A DNA stretch of 29,695 nucleotides from the IMG/VR virus record IMGVR_UViG_3300025128_000217, positions 1-29,695 of that record; one strand, given 5' to 3'. A program made the translations under genes and the position numbers. Positions 15,845 through 22,093 of the stretch are shown in pieces. The DNA is from a virus. Position 1 is the first letter of the stretch. Every line of letters begins with the position of its first letter. The notes beneath the pieces were generated by a model that saw nothing but the letters and a program-made list of their open reading frames with translations, made no database searches and had not been told where the DNA came from.

Positions 15845-16290
15845 TTGTAAGAAGGTGTAGTCAAGGTCATCGAGTTAGGATTCATAGAAATACAACTCCG
15901 GGTGCACAGCGCACAAAAACTTATGCAGATGGTTCTACTGAGACTTTGACCTACCCTTCGGCTTATGATTATTTTGTAGATGTAGACGGTAGTATAGAGA
16001 AGAAAAGTAATAGCTTTAAAGTAGCTGAAGAATTTTATGTTGCTGAATGTGCTAAAAAACATGGCGATGGACATGGTAGATTAATTGTAGGTGGTCATCA
16101 TATAATTAATGGTGTTGCTACTACTCAATCAGATTACCCTACAGATAGCAATACAAAAACAGAGATAAAAGATTTTTATGATAAAAGAGGTATAAGTTAC
16201 TCTAGTTCTGAAACAAAGTCAGAGTTGCTATCAAGGATAGCTCCTATGATGGCAGGAGACAATGAAGTATCTAAACATTTAAAGGTTTAA
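15841..16290 (+). CDS. Hypothetical protein with C-terminal HeH/LEM-like motif (149 aa)
   Basis: The start is GTG at 15841, overlapping the previous TGA by four bases; no in-frame ATG lies close by. Residues 1-105 are unfamiliar, with RRCSQGHRVRIHRNTTPG near the start and a His/Gly-rich stretch (KKHGDGHGRLIVGGHHI). Residues about 112-140 read TKTEIKDFYDKRGISYSSSE, then TKSELLSRI. This fits the HeH/LEM or SAP-like helix-extended-loop-helix motif (T-x-x-EIK-x-x-L-x-x-x-GI-x-x...TK-x-ELL). Such modules bind DNA or act as small adaptors in phage proteins. Function unknown. It sits in the fibre accessory block and ends two bases before the next gene. Confidence 0.72.
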   Translation: MIVRRCSQGHRVRIHRNTTPGAQRTKTYADGSTETLTYPSAYDYFVDVDGSIEKKSNSFKVAEEFYVAECAKKHGDGHGRLIVGGHHIINGVATTQSDYPTDSNTKTEIKDFYDKRGISYSSSETKSELLSRIAPMMAGDNEVSKHLKV

Positions 16291-16292
16291 TT

Positions 16293-16601
16293 ATGTCATT
16301 ATATAAATACACAGGTCAAGAAGCGGCAAACCTATTAATAGGTCAGTTTGGTTTTGATGTTATAGGGGAGCACGATACTACCGTTGTCAATCCCAGTACT
16401 GGATCATGGATTGCTATACAGGCCTTAGGTAAAGATTCTAGTGGTACAACGGAATTTTTAAAACTAAAAGTTACTAGCAATATTGGTGATGGTATTGATT
16501 CTTTTTTCAGTCTTATACCGGGAGAGATATTGTACGGTAACTTTAGTGGGATTGTAAATCACACAGACTCTACAGCGGTATGCATAGCTTACAGAGGGTA
16601 A
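16293..16601 (+). CDS. Small virion-type protein (102 aa)
   Basis: Beta-rich 102-aa protein. It opens SLYKYTGQEAANLLIGQFGFD, continues TGSWIAIQALGKDSSGTTEF and LKVTSNIGDGIDSF, and ends ILYGNFSGIVNHTDSTAVCIAYRG. The 'G-x-W-x-A-I-x-x-L...D...I-x-x-G-x-x-I-x-G-x-F' layout resembles small phage proteins that sit near fibre genes. No catalytic motif, membrane segment or metal site. It may be a fibre accessory or tail appendage protein; the exact family is not recognised. Confidence 0.7.
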   Translation: MSLYKYTGQEAANLLIGQFGFDVIGEHDTTVVNPSTGSWIAIQALGKDSSGTTEFLKLKVTSNIGDGIDSFFSLIPGEILYGNFSGIVNHTDSTAVCIAYRG

Positions 16602-16615
16602 GAAGAACGCATAGA

Positions 16616-16702
16616 ATGAAGCGTAGGGTAAAAATGATTATGAAACCTACGTTGATAAGCAAGGTAAAAAATTGGTTCATCTCAAAGATATGGAGGTGGT
16701 AA
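16616..16702 (+). CDS. Possible 28-aa basic peptide
   Basis: An ATG at 16616 opens a short frame reading MKRRVKMIMKPTL, then SKVKNWFISKIWRW and TAA. It is strongly basic with three tryptophans near the end, an amphipathic-helix composition. Its stop overlaps the next ATG at 16702 (TAATG), the same arrangement as real neighbouring genes. The GGAGG that serves the next gene lies inside its last codons. No clear Shine-Dalgarno of its own. It is short enough to arise by chance, so this is a cautious call. Confidence 0.4.
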   Translation: MKRRVKMIMKPTLISKVKNWFISKIWRW

Positions 16703-16854
16703 TGAATAAAAAAGTAGTAAAATTAAGGAATGGAGATTTTGAAGTTGTTAGTAAAAGTTATAACATACCTACTAAGTATGTTTATACTGAAAAGTTGCAG
16801 TCCGGGATGGAGGATAGCCGGATACGAATTAAATCAGTCAGAAGAGGAAATTAA
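16702..16854 (+). CDS. Small protein, probable N-terminal part of a frameshifted gene
   Basis: The start is ATG at 16702 with GGAGG at 16692-16696. The frame reads MNKKVVKLRNGDFEVVSKS, then YNIPTKYVYTEKLQSG, and continues to a stop at 16854 with a less natural tail (MEDSRIRIKSVRRGN). The +1 frame from about 16810 instead gives WRIAGYELNQSEEEIN and continues to 16975 with a plausible protein. Dropping one A in the word GGGATGG at about 16805-16811 joins the two halves smoothly as EKLQSG-WRIAGYE. I infer a single gene of about 90 codons, broken either by a real one-base insertion, a sequencing or assembly error, or a programmed +1 shift. Function unknown. Confidence 0.5.
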   Translation: MNKKVVKLRNGDFEVVSKSYNIPTKYVYTEKLQSGMEDSRIRIKSVRRGN

Positions 16855-16975
16855 CACTGTCTTTATTGAGATAGTAGCACATGACTCTACAATGCATTGG
16901 TACGCTGGAAACTTGTTTCACGGTGAAAACTACTGCATATTGCATAATAAATGGGAAGATGTAAGGATTAAATGA
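16730..16975 (+). CDS. Frame carrying the C-terminal part of the shifted gene
   Basis: The second frame of the pair. From about 16805 it encodes a credible sequence: WRIAGYELNQSEEEINTVF, then EIVAHDSTMHWYAGNLFHG and ENYCILHNKWEDVRIK, which overlaps the next gene's ATG by four bases (ATGA). Before that point the frame is a hydrophobic run (MEILKLLVKVITYLL...) that is probably just the shadow of the Lys/Val-rich codons in the other frame. AAGGA sits only one base before the ATG at 16730, too close to work well. A lipoprotein reading (LKSC as lipobox) is less convincing because of Lys at -2. Residues after about 25 are the believable part. Confidence 0.5.
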   Translation: MEILKLLVKVITYLLSMFILKSCSPGWRIAGYELNQSEEEINTVFIEIVAHDSTMHWYAGNLFHGENYCILHNKWEDVRIK

Positions 16976-17295
16976 GTGAAAAGCCAAAAACTGCTAGAAG
17001 TTATAGAGGTTCCATTGTTGATGACAATGCTGTTATATCCCTTAATATCAAATTCCTTGCAAATGTTATTCTTGCGATTGGTGCATTAGTCTATGGGTAC
17101 TGGAAGGTTGAGACACGAATTACAACTCTTGAAAGCAAAATGCTTGAGGCTAATGAACAGATTGGGGGTTTACTTGATAAACATATCGTGGAAGAAAGGG
17201 TTGAAAGAGCCGAGTTGGCGAAAAAAGTAGCTTTTTATGAAAAAGAATTTAACATCAATCCCCTTAGCTGGGGAAAGAAAGGAAAACGAAAATGA
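16972..17295 (+). CDS. Membrane-anchored coiled-coil protein, paralogue 1 (107 aa)
   Basis: A polar N-terminus of about 25 residues, one membrane segment at about 27-44 (FLANVILAIGALVYGYWKV), then a charged helix to 85 and a basic tail. The block IGALVYGYWKVETRITTLE is gap-free homologous to the proteins at 17975 and 18258 (shared G-A-x-x-[YW]-G-[YW]...R-[IV]-[TS]-x-[LI]-E; G37 to R49 spacing conserved). This layout fits an inner-membrane spanin or holin-associated protein of a lysis module, but no lipoprotein partner with a clean lipobox is visible, so a membrane or virion-entry role is also possible. It overlaps both neighbours by four bases. Confidence 0.75.
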   Translation: MSEKPKTARSYRGSIVDDNAVISLNIKFLANVILAIGALVYGYWKVETRITTLESKMLEANEQIGGLLDKHIVEERVERAELAKKVAFYEKEFNINPLSWGKKGKRK

Positions 17296-17543
17296 GTAAA
17301 GTAAATGATTTTTTCTTGCAATTTGGAGCGGATAAGTATATGCATTTTATGGGAGGGGCCGCCGGATATGCTATTACAGAGTCTTGGATAGTCTTAGGGA
17401 TACAAGCCTTTGGAAAAGAATTATATGATTACATAGATCACAAAGCATGGTCTAATAAGGATATTGTAGCTACTGTGCTAGGTGGGGTTTTTTCTTTTGT
17501 TGCAATGTTAATTTGGAATTTAATACCCTTTAATATATATTGA
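17292..17543 (+). CDS. Small membrane protein with DKxxHF and GKE motifs (83 aa)
   Basis: 83-aa integral membrane protein. DKYMHF at 14-19 opens a first hydrophobic stretch; GKELYDYID at 40-48 follows; a second membrane segment lies at about 57-80 (IVATVLGGVFSFVAMLIW). The order DK-x-x-HF ... GKE-x-x-D ... D-x-x-AT-x-x-G recurs in small phage and bacterial membrane proteins of the YfiM/DUF2279 kind. Function not established; a lysis-related or envelope role fits the neighbourhood. The start overlaps the previous stop by four bases (ATGA). Confidence 0.72.
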   Translation: MSKVNDFFLQFGADKYMHFMGGAAGYAITESWIVLGIQAFGKELYDYIDHKAWSNKDIVATVLGGVFSFVAMLIWNLIPFNIY

Positions 17544-17545
17544 TA

Positions 17546-17668
17546 ATGAGTGAACAAAAGGAGTCATTAATTAGGGGACAGGCGGTGTTAATGCTAGTTA
17601 GGAATGTTGGCAAAGGGTATATTAGCGCTAGAATTATAAAAAGATTTTTAAAGTGTACTAAGAGGTAA
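17546..17668 (+). CDS. Small basic protein (40 aa)
   Basis: A short frame between two membrane-protein genes, starting two bases after the previous stop: MSEQKESLIRGQAVLMLV, then RNVGKGYISARIIKRFLKCTKR. Strong positive charge toward the C-terminus with an amphipathic-helix pattern. It fills almost exactly the gap to the next gene (17671), which supports it being real. No Shine-Dalgarno is obvious. Function unknown. Confidence 0.55.
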   Translation: MSEQKESLIRGQAVLMLVRNVGKGYISARIIKRFLKCTKR

Positions 17669-17670
17669 GC

Positions 17671-17988
17671 ATGGACTTTATGGCGGTGTATGGAGAGGCA
17701 GGTATGATTGGTGTCGTAGGGGCTATGTTTGTCTACTTGGTAATATCGCTGTCTAACAAGTCAGCACAGCAACAAGAAACTCTAGAAAATTTAAAAGTGG
17801 AAAACAAAGGTCAAAGTGAAACTTTAGAAAATATGGAAGGTATGATTATAAAGTTAATTGGTAGGTGGAATACCTCTGATGATAAATTAGATAGAAAGTT
17901 TGATGCAATTACTAAAGAGATTAATGACCTCGACAACCAAGTTTCAGAGTTAAAAGGTTCTATGAGTAGAATAAATGGCAGACACTAA
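17671..17988 (+). CDS. Membrane-anchored coiled-coil protein (105 aa)
   Basis: An N-terminal membrane segment at about 9-27 (EAGMIGVVGAMFVYLVISL), then a long polar helix with heptad character: QQQETLENLKVENKGQSETLENM ... FDAITKEINDLDNQVSELKGS. It resembles its neighbours in plan but lacks the conserved R-[IV]-x-x-[LI]-E block, so it is either a more distant relative or an independent protein. An N-out holin or an inner-membrane spanin are the family options; neither is proved. It overlaps the next gene by 14 bases. Confidence 0.72.
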   Translation: MDFMAVYGEAGMIGVVGAMFVYLVISLSNKSAQQQETLENLKVENKGQSETLENMEGMIIKLIGRWNTSDDKLDRKFDAITKEINDLDNQVSELKGSMSRINGRH

Positions 17989-18271
17989 ACCTATATCAGA
18001 TTCAAGCAGTTTAAGTATTTCATTGCCAATGCTTTTTCAGGCTATTGGATTGATAGGTGCTATGGTATGGGGATATGGTGAATTAAATTCAAGAATATCT
18101 TTTTTAGAGTATCAGGTAAGTATTAATGAAGAACATATTAACAGAATGGAAGAAGATGCTAAGGCAAATCAAAATGCTGAAATTCCTGCTGATATTAAGC
18201 AAAATCAAAGAATTAAATATTTAGAAAAAGAACTAGATAGATTGCGAAACAAACCAGATGCAGGGCGTTAA
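17975..18271 (+). CDS. Membrane-anchored coiled-coil protein, paralogue 2 (98 aa)
   Basis: Polar N-terminus, membrane segment at about 18-34 (PMLFQAIGLIGAMVWGYGE), then a charged coiled coil (SRISFLEYQVSINEEHINRM, and a second heptad run IKYLEKELDRLRNK). The block IGAMVWGYGELNSRISFLE aligns without gaps to the proteins at 16972 and 18258, with G28 and R40 at conserved spacing. It starts inside the end of the 17671 gene and overlaps the 18258 gene. Same possible roles as paralogue 1; the tandem arrangement points to duplication within this phage lineage. Confidence 0.75.
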   Translation: MADTKPISDSSSLSISLPMLFQAIGLIGAMVWGYGELNSRISFLEYQVSINEEHINRMEEDAKANQNAEIPADIKQNQRIKYLEKELDRLRNKPDAGR

Positions 18272-18455
18272 GATAGATATGAAATTTGCTTTTAATGTTA
18301 TTAGCTTACTAGGCGCTTTGGCATGGGGTTGGTATCAAATGGAGCTAAGAGTTACGGCTATAGAAATGAAAATAGAAAACAATGAAAAGATGGCAAAGTT
18401 AAGAGATGAAATAGCAGGATTGAAACATGGACAGTTTAAAAGTAGCGGCGATTAG
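18258..18455 (+). CDS. Membrane-anchored coiled-coil protein, paralogue 3 (65 aa)
   Basis: The shortest member. Membrane segment at about 9-26 (KFAFNVISLLGALAWGWYQ) followed by ELRVTAIEMKIENNEKMAKL and a short polar tail. LGALAWGWYQMELRVTAIE aligns without gaps with the 16972 and 17975 proteins (G19 to R31, same step of 12). The start at 18258 gives a 14-base overlap with paralogue 2; an in-frame ATG at 18279 (MKFAF) is an equally good start and would place the membrane segment directly at the N-terminus. The last codons overlap the start of the 45-aa gene at 18427. Confidence 0.72.
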   Translation: MQGVKIDMKFAFNVISLLGALAWGWYQMELRVTAIEMKIENNEKMAKLRDEIAGLKHGQFKSSGD

Positions 18456-18564
18456 TTTTAGTAATTACATAATAGGTTTAACACAAATACATGAAGTATT
18501 GCAAATGATCGTTGCATTGCTTTCTATTGTATTGCTTTTAATGAATATAAAAAAAGGAAAATAA
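18427..18564 (+). CDS. Small holin-like membrane protein (45 aa)
   Basis: MDSLKVAAISFSNYIIGL, then TQIHEVLQMIVALLSIVLLLMNIKKGK. One strong membrane segment (about residues 24-40) followed by a short basic tail, the layout of minimal single-pass holins (pinholin or S-type class III size). The IHEVLQMIVALLSIVLL part resembles short holin-like proteins I know from marine phages. It fills the gap between 18455 and 18566 precisely. It could permeabilise the membrane for the endolysin, which lacks a signal peptide; this is inference. Confidence 0.62.
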   Translation: MDSLKVAAISFSNYIIGLTQIHEVLQMIVALLSIVLLLMNIKKGK

Positions 18565-18565
18565 A

Positions 18566-18793
18566 ATGGATATTAAATCAATGCTTGTCAAGCTTGCAGA
18601 GGAGCAGGCTGAAAAAATGCAGGAAGAAGCCGTTAAGCATTTAGGTTCAGATGAAATGACCGAAAAGATTGCTAGTGCAATTAATAAGCGTATTGACATC
18701 CCATTCGTATCTGAAGACAAAGAACAAATATTTTTTGAAAAAGTAGTTGACGTAGTTACAGATGTACTCGAAGGCGTGTTCAAGGGTAAGTAA
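18566..18793 (+). CDS. Small soluble helical protein (75 aa)
   Basis: 75 aa, acidic and helical: DIKSMLVKLAEEQAEKMQEEAVKHL, then EKIASAINKRIDIPFVSED and IFFEKVVDVVTDVLEGVFKGK. No membrane segment. The central NKRIDIPFVSE-x-KEQ stretch looks conserved and I recall close relatives in uncultured marine phages, always next to short membrane proteins. Function unknown. The stop overlaps the start of the nozzle-like protein by one base (TAATG). The Shine-Dalgarno is weak (AAAAGGAAAATAAA before the ATG). Confidence 0.7.
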   Translation: MDIKSMLVKLAEEQAEKMQEEAVKHLGSDEMTEKIASAINKRIDIPFVSEDKEQIFFEKVVDVVTDVLEGVFKGK

Positions 18794-21330
18794 TGCCTAA
18801 ACAGCACTTAGTTCTAAATGATTTTTCTGGGGGTCTTAATACATATCAAGATTATAGAGACTTGCAGATTAACGAGCTTTCTGAGTGCTTTAATTTTACA
18901 TTCCAAAAAGGTAGGTCTGTAATAACTAGAGGTTCTTTTGCAACTCACGGCACTGCTCCCTCCCATGCGGCTACTATTGCTGGGGGCTATGGGCTTGCAT
19001 CTTTTGAATCTGATTATTCTTCTACTAAACACGAGGCTGTAGATACAAGCAAGTCTACCGATTTAGAATTTATTAATGATGGAGTTAAAGATAATCCGGG
19101 CACTGCTGGTTCAGGTACCCTGCTTGGGCGTTTTGTTCAGGGTGGCCCTATTGTAAAAGGCCAAAGCACCAAAGAGCTTTTTGACACTATTGCTACCAAT
19201 GTGTCTCCGGGTGGACAAATAGCAATTAAAGGAACCGTACGCAACAATGGCATTTACACTGTTTCAGGTGTCGGTGTGGGTATAAATATTGACGGGGAAA
19301 CAGGTATAAATGTTATCGAAGTTGAGCCTAGTAGCGGCACATTTACTACAGAAACGATAGCGGCCAATTCTACGACCAATGGAGCTGTTAGCATTACAAC
19401 TCATGCACTTGGTGAAAATTCTCTTGTGTTGTCTGACGTTGCAAATTCTGAAATTGACATTTACAATCTAACAAATGACAGTGCTGGATTTGTAAATAGG
19501 ATTTCAACAGGGACGGATGAAGATATTGGTACTCAGGTTACTATCTCTCCAGAATATTCTTTTTATATCGTAGACAATGTGGTGCGGGTTAGCGATGGTA
19601 AGGATATTCCAACATTGCAAAAAGTAAAGTGGTATGGGTATATTGATCGGCATCATTTTAGAGGGGTACAGCACAGCTCTACGGATTTACGAGGTGAGGC
19701 TACAGTACATAAAGGTTGGTTTTCAAAAGATAATACACTGGCACCACCCGCCAGTGCAAGGACGGCCACAACAAACGTATACCCCACTGCAAATCAAGGA
19801 TTTAGTATAGACTACGATTCGACAAATGCAAATGACAATGCTTTTTTTGAAACAAAGACGTGGAAGATAGCCCTTAGTTTTGTGTACGATGGAAATCAAG
19901 AATCATTATTGTACATACCTTCCTCCAACAACACGTTTACAACGGTGCTTGGAAATGACTTAAGGTTGCGTGTAATGGCTCAGATTAACAACACCGGATA
20001 CGATGCAAGAATTAGCGGGGGCAGGATGTATTGCAAAGATGATACTGATGATACTGCAAGTTGGTTACTTTTGGCGAATATTGACTTGGTAGAAGGTGTT
20101 TCTGCCTCACTAACGGGGGACAAAAGCAGTTGGGAGGCCGCAAGTGCAACTGCTTTGTATGCGGATATATCATTGACGAATATGAACTTTGATACCTTTG
20201 AAAGTATTAATGGTTACTCTCCAGAGATTAGTGCTAATAGCATAGGTCGACTAGGAGAGGGTTGGAGAACTGGTATTATAGCTAATAGAAGAGCTTTTGT
20301 TGCTAACGTAAAAGTAAAAAACACTTACGATGAAAATGTTACAGCGTATGGAGACAGGATTATGTTTAGCCTGCCAAATAGATTTGATACCTTTCCATCT
20401 TTTAATTTTATTGATGTAGTTAAGGGTGATGCGGAGGCTTATCTGAAACTACATTCTTTTGCAGACAGGTTAGTAGCACTAAAACATAATTCTGTTCAGA
20501 TAATTAACATTTCTTCACCAAGTGAATCAGGCTGGTTCTTAGAGGAGGATATTAAGAATAATGGGGTCAACCATCCTGCGGCATCTTTTCGCTCGAATAA
20601 AGGCATATTATGGGCCAATAAAAAGGGTTTGTTTATATATACCGGTTCGCAAATAGCAAACCTTATAGATAAAAAGATAGATCAGTCTGACTGGTCTTCT
20701 TTTATAACAAACTACTCAATAGTAGGTTATGATGGTAATGCAGATATGGCGATAGTAATTAGAGACTCAGAGAACTCAGCGGCTAATCAAGGAGATGCTT
20801 ATATATACGATTTTAAAACAAATGCTTGGTCTGCCCATACGGACTTGTTAACAGCTAGTGCTGGTAAGTACACTAACTTTGCCACTGACTTTAATGGTGA
20901 CTTGATTGTTGGTGTTAAGAACTCAACCAATATAGATATTAAAAAGTTTAGTCATACTACAAATGCAGTTGTTTCAACAGATGCGGCATATTTTACTACA
21001 AAAGATTTTGACTTTGGCTTTCCCGGTTTAAAGAAAAAAATATATTCTATAACCGTAACGTATAAAACGGATAGAGATCAAACCAATCCAATATCGTTTG
21101 CACTAGACGGCCATCCTACAGGTTTTACAGAGGTAACTGGTAATTTTTCAGACACCTCTAATTGGAAAAGACTACGGGCAACATTGTCTTCTCCCCAAAC
21201 TTGTCAGTCTGTTAGGATAAGAATAAAAAATAATAGTAATGACACTAGAGATAATGATGATGGAATACAGATTAATGATATTAGTGTAGAGTATAGGCTT
21301 ATTAAAAAGGGCAGAGTAGCCTCAGACTAA
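18793..21330 (+). CDS. Tail nozzle/hub-type structural protein (845 aa)
   Basis: Large tail protein. The N-terminus LVLNDFSGGLNTYQDYRDLQ ... ELSECFNFTFQKGRSVITRGSF carries the FSGGLN-x-x-x-D-x-x-D-x-x-x-x-EL pattern common to podovirus tail tubular/nozzle or stabilisation proteins. The rest is beta-rich with propeller-like blades (SVQIINISSPSESGW, GLFIYTGSQIANLID, YIYDFKTNAWSAHTD, DLIVGVKNST) and two less conserved stretches (about 95-330). The C-terminal 150 residues (from DFGFPGLKKKIYSITVTY) form a separate beta-sandwich. It probably closes the tail tip and guides DNA exit. It follows the small gene cluster with a one-base overlap. Confidence 0.8.
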   Translation: MPKQHLVLNDFSGGLNTYQDYRDLQINELSECFNFTFQKGRSVITRGSFATHGTAPSHAATIAGGYGLASFESDYSSTKHEAVDTSKSTDLEFINDGVKDNPGTAGSGTLLGRFVQGGPIVKGQSTKELFDTIATNVSPGGQIAIKGTVRNNGIYTVSGVGVGINIDGETGINVIEVEPSSGTFTTETIAANSTTNGAVSITTHALGENSLVLSDVANSEIDIYNLTNDSAGFVNRISTGTDEDIGTQVTISPEYSFYIVDNVVRVSDGKDIPTLQKVKWYGYIDRHHFRGVQHSSTDLRGEATVHKGWFSKDNTLAPPASARTATTNVYPTANQGFSIDYDSTNANDNAFFETKTWKIALSFVYDGNQESLLYIPSSNNTFTTVLGNDLRLRVMAQINNTGYDARISGGRMYCKDDTDDTASWLLLANIDLVEGVSASLTGDKSSWEAASATALYADISLTNMNFDTFESINGYSPEISANSIGRLGEGWRTGIIANRRAFVANVKVKNTYDENVTAYGDRIMFSLPNRFDTFPSFNFIDVVKGDAEAYLKLHSFADRLVALKHNSVQIINISSPSESGWFLEEDIKNNGVNHPAASFRSNKGILWANKKGLFIYTGSQIANLIDKKIDQSDWSSFITNYSIVGYDGNADMAIVIRDSENSAANQGDAYIYDFKTNAWSAHTDLLTASAGKYTNFATDFNGDLIVGVKNSTNIDIKKFSHTTNAVVSTDAAYFTTKDFDFGFPGLKKKIYSITVTYKTDRDQTNPISFALDGHPTGFTEVTGNFSDTSNWKRLRATLSSPQTCQSVRIRIKNNSNDTRDNDDGIQINDISVEYRLIKKGRVASD

Positions 21331-21334
21331 TAGC

Positions 21335-22036
21335 ATGTCTTTACTAGAGAGAAAAGTTAGAAGAGTTCAGAACAGTAAGGGGAATGCTATATTAGAAGGC
21401 AGTAATAAATCTGCTTTGCCCCACCCACCTTCTAAAAACAATATGTCTGATGGTGAGCAGGTTTTTGCTTTGTTAAGCAATAGAACATTAGGTTTATTTA
21501 AAAAATTAAATGGAATGCTGTATAAGGTTAGCCTTTCACATGATGGAAATCAAATAGTAGACAATAAGCTAACTGCTAAAAGAATAGAATACACTAATGA
21601 GTTTACAGATTATAGGTGTTTTGTCCATAACTTTCAAGATGATATAGCAACTTCAGAGGTGTTTCTTCCTTGGTTTGCAATAAGTGAGAACACAGGTATG
21701 GATCAAGAACACACAGCATATCTTACTCCATACACAATGACCTGTGAAAAGATTGTATTTAGACCTGAAGTGTTAACAGACACCAGTGCTGACTTAACAT
21801 TTAAAATTAAAAAGCAAGATGATGGAGATGCTACTGTCGATACGGTTGCAACTGCAACATATACGGCAACATTAGCTAGTCATACGTCTATAGTAGTAAA
21901 AAGAACAGACTTTGACAATCCCCCAACAGTGGGAGGTAAAGATAAAGTAGCAATTAGTGTAACGGCAGGGGCTGACCCTTCTGGGGTAATAGACTGGTAT
22001 GTAACATCGGTCTGGCGAACAGAGATTAAAGTATAA
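21335..22036 (+). CDS. Tail accessory / appendage protein (233 aa)
   Basis: Residues 1-95 carry KVRRVQNSKGNAI ... NRTLGLFKKLNGMLYKVSLSHDG, an 'LY-K-x-x-G-x-x-Y' strand pattern typical of proteins that dock on tail tips. Residues about 110-233 form a beta-sandwich (LPWFAISE, HTAYLTPYTMTCEKIVFRP, ADLTFKIKKQDDG, then repeated Thr/Val strands) like carbohydrate-binding or fibre-tip domains. Probably a small tail appendage or adsorption protein. It starts four bases after the nozzle-like stop. No catalytic motif; the exact family is not recognised. Confidence 0.6.
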   Translation: MSLLERKVRRVQNSKGNAILEGSNKSALPHPPSKNNMSDGEQVFALLSNRTLGLFKKLNGMLYKVSLSHDGNQIVDNKLTAKRIEYTNEFTDYRCFVHNFQDDIATSEVFLPWFAISENTGMDQEHTAYLTPYTMTCEKIVFRPEVLTDTSADLTFKIKKQDDGDATVDTVATATYTATLASHTSIVVKRTDFDNPPTVGGKDKVAISVTAGADPSGVIDWYVTSVWRTEIKV

Positions 22037-22093
22037 TGCAGTTTGCCTCTAGAAAAGTGATAAAATATTTATTAAATTCAAAGGAATTATACC

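Noticed and set aside
16730-16810. Lipoprotein (Rz1-like) reading of the N-terminus before LKSC
   Set aside because: Lys at the -2 position is a poor lipobox, the Shine-Dalgarno is one base from the ATG, and the other frame explains these bases better.
17265-17280. CCCC-TTAGCT-GGGG hairpin before the 17292 gene
   Set aside because: Only four base pairs and inside the coding end of the 16972 gene; too weak to call.
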